The translations under genes and the position numbers were made by a program. The notes below the pieces were generated by a model. It was not told the origin of the DNA. It did no database searches and saw only the letters and a program-made list of their open reading frames with translations. Shown here one piece after another: positions 60,596-64,000 of a DNA stretch of 64,000 nt. The stretch covers positions 442,001-506,000 of the forward strand of contig JACEVL010000837.1 of the NCBI GenBank assembly GCA_020284085.1, in the 5' to 3' direction. Each line of letters opens with the position of its first letter. Within the stretch, counting starts at the first letter, position 1. The stretch comes from Aporrectodea caliginosa. Lineage: Eukaryota; Annelida; Clitellata; Crassiclitellata; Lumbricidae.

Positions 60596-61847
60596 CAGGG
60601 GCGTAACTACGGGGGGGCAAGGGGGGGCAGCTGCCCCCCCAAATGAAAGGGCTGCCACCCCAGCTGCCCCCCCAATCCCTGCACGAGTGATAAAGAATGT
60701 TATATAATTTCTGACTTATTTAATTTTTATACAACTTCCTATACGGTGGGTGATGGGAAAGTCGGACAGGCCACTATAGAGGGACAGCTAAGCTAGTGAG
60801 GCTTGCATGCGTATTATGTCCAATACATCCTAAATCTAAAAATACATAGTCTATGGCTATATACCCTACGTCATTAATATGTGCGTACACACGTTTTATT
60901 GCATGTGTTTAATGGCCTTTGGTTGTGCTTTTAAAAGTGAGAGTGAAATTGAATTGTGGAATAATGACAGGAATACAGTCACTGAGTCCAATGAGCGAAT
61001 CATTTCTCAAGCCGGACACAATTACTGCTTTTGCAACAGCGTATGAAAGCAACTTAAATTATCTGCAACATGAGCTTCATCAAGCCAGAAGACTTATCGA
61101 ACGCAAGAAGCAGGCTGGAAGTGAAGTTCCAATATCTCTTTTGCAGTTGGCTAGCTTCTCAGAACCATACAAAGATGCATTTCATGAGCTCTCCCATCTT
61201 TCTCAGATCGCTGTAACAATACCTGTTAGCAGTTCTGCTTGTGAGAGAAGTTTTTCTGCACTGAAACGAATAAAGACATATCTTCGAAACAGCATGACAG
61301 ATTCGAGGCTCAGTAGCTTGGGTATGCTCTCTATTGAATCAGAGAGAGCCAAGGCTCTCAACATGACCACGTTTGTTGACGTTTTTGCTGCTAACCACAA
61401 AAACAGTAGAATACATCTATTCTAGGTTTGTGAAATTTGTAGTGCCGATTATTATTTAGACAGTTGATCATTAGACAACAACTTCTTTTCGCATTCTGAT
61501 ATTTGTAGCTTCGGTTTAAGACAACTTACACAAATTAAGAAAATATATTTGTAAATTCACTTACGACTACTATTTTCGAATTGTGACTTTTACTTCGTTC
61601 TTAAGTTACCGAGTTAAGACACGTTAAGACATGTCAATGATGTGATTGCTGTCATGTCAATGATGTCATGACACTCCTGAGTACTTTCAGTATTTTGTTC
61701 AATTGCTCAATTGCTCAATTATCGTGTGTACGGCTCGCGATGCCGATGCGCGCTTTAATTGCCAACGGTAGGCGTCGGTAGCCACCCCATAATTTTAAGC
61801 TGCCACCCCACTGCCCCCCCATGAAAAAATAACTGGCTACGCCACTG
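60596..61847 (+). mobile_element. 1,252-bp hAT-family transposon, exact 8-bp target duplication
   Basis: Left end CAGGGGCGTAACTACGGGGG, right end AACTGGCTACGCCACTG, imperfect inverted repeats. Duplication ACTCGTTC at 60588-60595 and 61848-61855. GCTGCCCCCC/GGGGGGCAGC palindromes occur near both ends. Encodes only a C-terminal transposase piece, so it is an internally deleted, non-autonomous copy. Confidence 0.95.
60919..61425 (+). CDS. hAT transposase C-terminal fragment (168 aa)
   Basis: Open frame containing FHELSHLSQIAVTIPVSSSA and CERSFSALKRIKTYLRNSMT, the signature of the hAT C-terminal dimerisation domain, as in ZMYM-like and KRAB-like domesticated hATs. The N-terminal zinc finger and the DDE catalytic core are absent. 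The upstream Met is not a natural transposase start, so this is best read as the 3' part of a deleted gene. The intact frame suggests recent activity of the family. Confidence 0.88.
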   Translation: MVVLLKVRVKLNCGIMTGIQSLSPMSESFLKPDTITAFATAYESNLNYLQHELHQARRLIERKKQAGSEVPISLLQLASFSEPYKDAFHELSHLSQIAVTIPVSSSACERSFSALKRIKTYLRNSMTDSRLSSLGMLSIESERAKALNMTTFVDVFAANHKNSRIHLF

Positions 61848-61954
61848 ACTCGTTCCCTGAAAGCGCTTCTCTTTCCTCGGAGCCTCTGCCCTGAGAGCGC
61901 CTCTGAATAGTTCATATTTTGAGAGGCGCTTTGTAAATGTTCAAATACAATACA

Positions 61955-62240
61955 ATACGATGTCTGTATGTACACCTGTGTATGTCTGTCTGTATATCTG
62001 TATGTATGGCTGCATGTGCCTGTATGTCTGTCTGTTTGCTTGCATGTCTATGTGTACGTCTGTCTGTCTGTATATCTGTGTGTGTTTGTATGCCTGTCTG
62101 TATGTCTCTCTTTATCGCTGTTTATCCGCACGTGTCCCATCCCCACTCTCCTTTTCCCTGTCTCTTCCTATTTCTCTACCTGTCTCTCTCAGTCTGTCTC
62201 TGTCTCTCTTTCACATTCTCTCTCTGTCTAATTCCCTATA
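61955..62240 (+). repeat. TGTC/TGTA and TCTC arrays
   Basis: Mixed GTCTGTAT then CTCTGTCTC tetranucleotides. Confidence 0.92.
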
Positions 62241-62455
62241 GAGTCGTATAATTGGTTTCTTTCACGTTAATAACCACTGACGAAGATCAAAGAGAATACG
62301 ACGAAGGCGACATTTCCTCTGCACTAATGCTCTTTCTCTCCCATGCATAACGTCGAATCCTCTTAATAAAATAACGACAGAAGGAGGAAGAGGAGGATTG
62401 CAGAGTCCTTCTAATATTACTCCTCATCCTCATTATCATCTTCCTCCTCCTTTTT

Positions 62456-62970
62456 ATTGTATTGTATCCATAAATTTGTATAGCGCCGCTCGCACTCGCA
62501 GTGCACACCATCAGAGGCGCTCCCAGAGCGAGTTACCCAGAGAATAGGAAGAGGTCTTGAGACAACGAAAAGAGGCACTTGGCCCATCAGTTAATAAGAA
62601 TGAATGTGTCGAAGGAGGGAGCTGGTTCCATAGTGCAGGGTCAATAAAGGCAAAGGCTCGAGGTATAGCCATAGCAGTCCTCGCTCGCGGGACAAAGAGA
62701 TCAAGCCGGTCAAGTGAGCGTAGCGGGCGAAGAGAAGTGGCTGAGGTCGGCAGGCCGATGAAGTCACACAGATACTTGGGAGTTCGGCCAGTATACGACC
62801 GGTATAATTATTAATGTGAGAACCTTCGGTTTAACCCGAGCAATAATGGGGAGCCAACGAAGGTGGTCAAACATGATAGCAGAGATGTGAGATGAACGAG
62901 GAAGTCGGGCTATTAGTCTGGATGCAGCATTTAGAACAGACTGAAGAGGGGAGAGACGAACTTATGTAAG
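62456..62970 (-). pseudogene. Antisense LINE ORF2 C-terminus and 3' end
   Basis: Plus strand reads ATAAATTTGTATAGCGCCGC then CACCATCAGAGGCGCTCCCA, the reverse of the B-family 3' end. Further on, GGAGGGAGCTGGTTCCATAG corresponds to a P-WN-L type codon region on the minus strand and GTCCTCGCTCGCGGGACAAA to the PRT block seen at 60470. Diverged. Confidence 0.65.
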
Positions 62971-63079
62971 ACCAACCAACAACGCCTTGTTTTCATTGTC
63001 CTTCTCCTCCTAAACTACCTCTAGCTCTTTCATTCTTACACTGATCCTTCTCCTCAATATCTTCCTTCTCTGTATGCTC

Positions 63080-64000
63080 CTCCCACTTACACTCATCGTC
63101 ACTCTCCTCCTTCCCTTGTTGCTTGCTCTTCCTCTCCTCCTCCTCCTTCTCCTACTCCTCCTTCTCCTACTCCTCTTCGTCATTGTGCTTCACCTACTCC
63201 TTCATATCCTCAATATCCTTTTCCGTCGAGGAGAAGGAGCGCAGAGACAGAATTATACGCACGCAGAGAGAATGCGAGAGACGGAGACATAGACAAAGAC
63301 AGATTAAGAGACATACAGAGAAACAGAGACAGAGTAAGACATATAATAGAGAATTCGAAGACGGAAACAGAGACAAACTATAAGAGACATACAGAGAAAC
63401 AGAGACAGTTATACACTGAGTGAATGTGATAGACTGAGACAGAGACAGATTAAGAGACAGGCAGATAAACAGAGACAGAGAGAATGTGCCACATAGTTGT
63501 AAGTATGTATGTATCGTTATCTTTTCTTCATCTTCCTTCATTCCCTCCTCGTCAGCATCAGTCTATTCCTTGTATATATACCGGTTGCTCGCTGTAGGCA
63601 CATTCTCTCTGTCTAACTCTGTCTCTGTTTCTCTCTGCCTGTCTCTTAATCTGTCTCTGTCTCCGTCTCTCACATTCTCTCTGTCTCGTTCTGTCTCTGT
63701 TTCTCCTTCTCTTAATCTGTCTCTGTTTCCGCCTCTCACCTTCTCTCTCTCTGTCTAACTCTGCCTCTGTTTCTCTGCATATATTAATCTGTCTCTGTCT
63801 CCGTCTCTCACCTTCTCTCTCTGTCTAACTCTGCCTCTGTATCTCTGCCTATCTCTTAATCTGTCTCTGTCTTCGTGTCTAGGCACATTCTCTCTGTCTA
63901 ACTCTGTCTTTGTTTCTCTGCCTGTCTCTTAACCTGTCTCTGTCTCCGTCTCTCACATTTTCTCTCTCTGTCTAACTCTGTCTCTCTTTTCTCTGCCTAT
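63080..64000. repeat. TCC, GAGACA and TCTCTG arrays
   Basis: TCC tract (63090-63190), purine AGAGACAGA tract (63240-63480), ~110 bp ordinary sequence, then pyrimidine CTCTGTCTAACTCTG repeats to the window end with a longer unit of about 110 bp (CACATTCTCTCTGTCT recurs). Confidence 0.9.

Overview
The window looks like nuclear DNA of a multicellular animal: genes are split by GT-AG introns, and tRNA-derived SINEs, LINE 3' ends, hAT-type elements and very long simple repeats are abundant. Frequent TAGGCCTA octamers and AT-rich introns suggest a marine invertebrate, perhaps an echinoderm or other ambulacrarian. That placement is an inference from sequence style, not from a marker gene.

Positions 1-2931 are AT-rich and carry a dispersed 13-bp motif (TCCACTCCGTTAC and its complement) in both orientations. 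From 2932 to 29961 lies one complete plus-strand gene that I could reconstruct exon by exon: 28 exons, phase-consistent throughout, encoding about 2,498 residues. It is the orthologue of GCC2 (GCC185), the trans-Golgi golgin with a C-terminal GRIP domain. One 4.7-kb exon carries most of the coiled coil. Its introns hold SINEs, LINE ends, small inverted-repeat elements and an array of decoy splice acceptors just upstream of exon 22.

Positions 29962-35750 are repeat-rich intergenic DNA. At 35955-40314 is a plus-strand gene for a small protein with a two-segment membrane hairpin. I propose three exons, including a 25-nt microexon. Its first intron contains a 41-bp minisatellite, and a CRE palindrome and an RFX X-box-like site lie upstream.

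A minus-strand gene, convergent with the previous one, runs from 58131 down to 43526. It has two coding exons separated by a 12.3-kb intron, and the junction restores one reading frame of about 759 residues: two membrane segments followed by a long Ser-rich, poly-Gly, acidic and His-rich tail. The intron is packed with tri-, tetra- and hexanucleotide arrays, an LINE reverse-transcriptase remnant and a small hAT MITE.

Positions 58132-64000 hold pentanucleotide arrays, a TG array, a hAT element with an exact 8-bp target duplication inserted inside a LINE 3' end, and more pyrimidine-rich repeats. No bacterial, phage, CRISPR or rRNA features were seen. No functional relationship between the three genes is evident.
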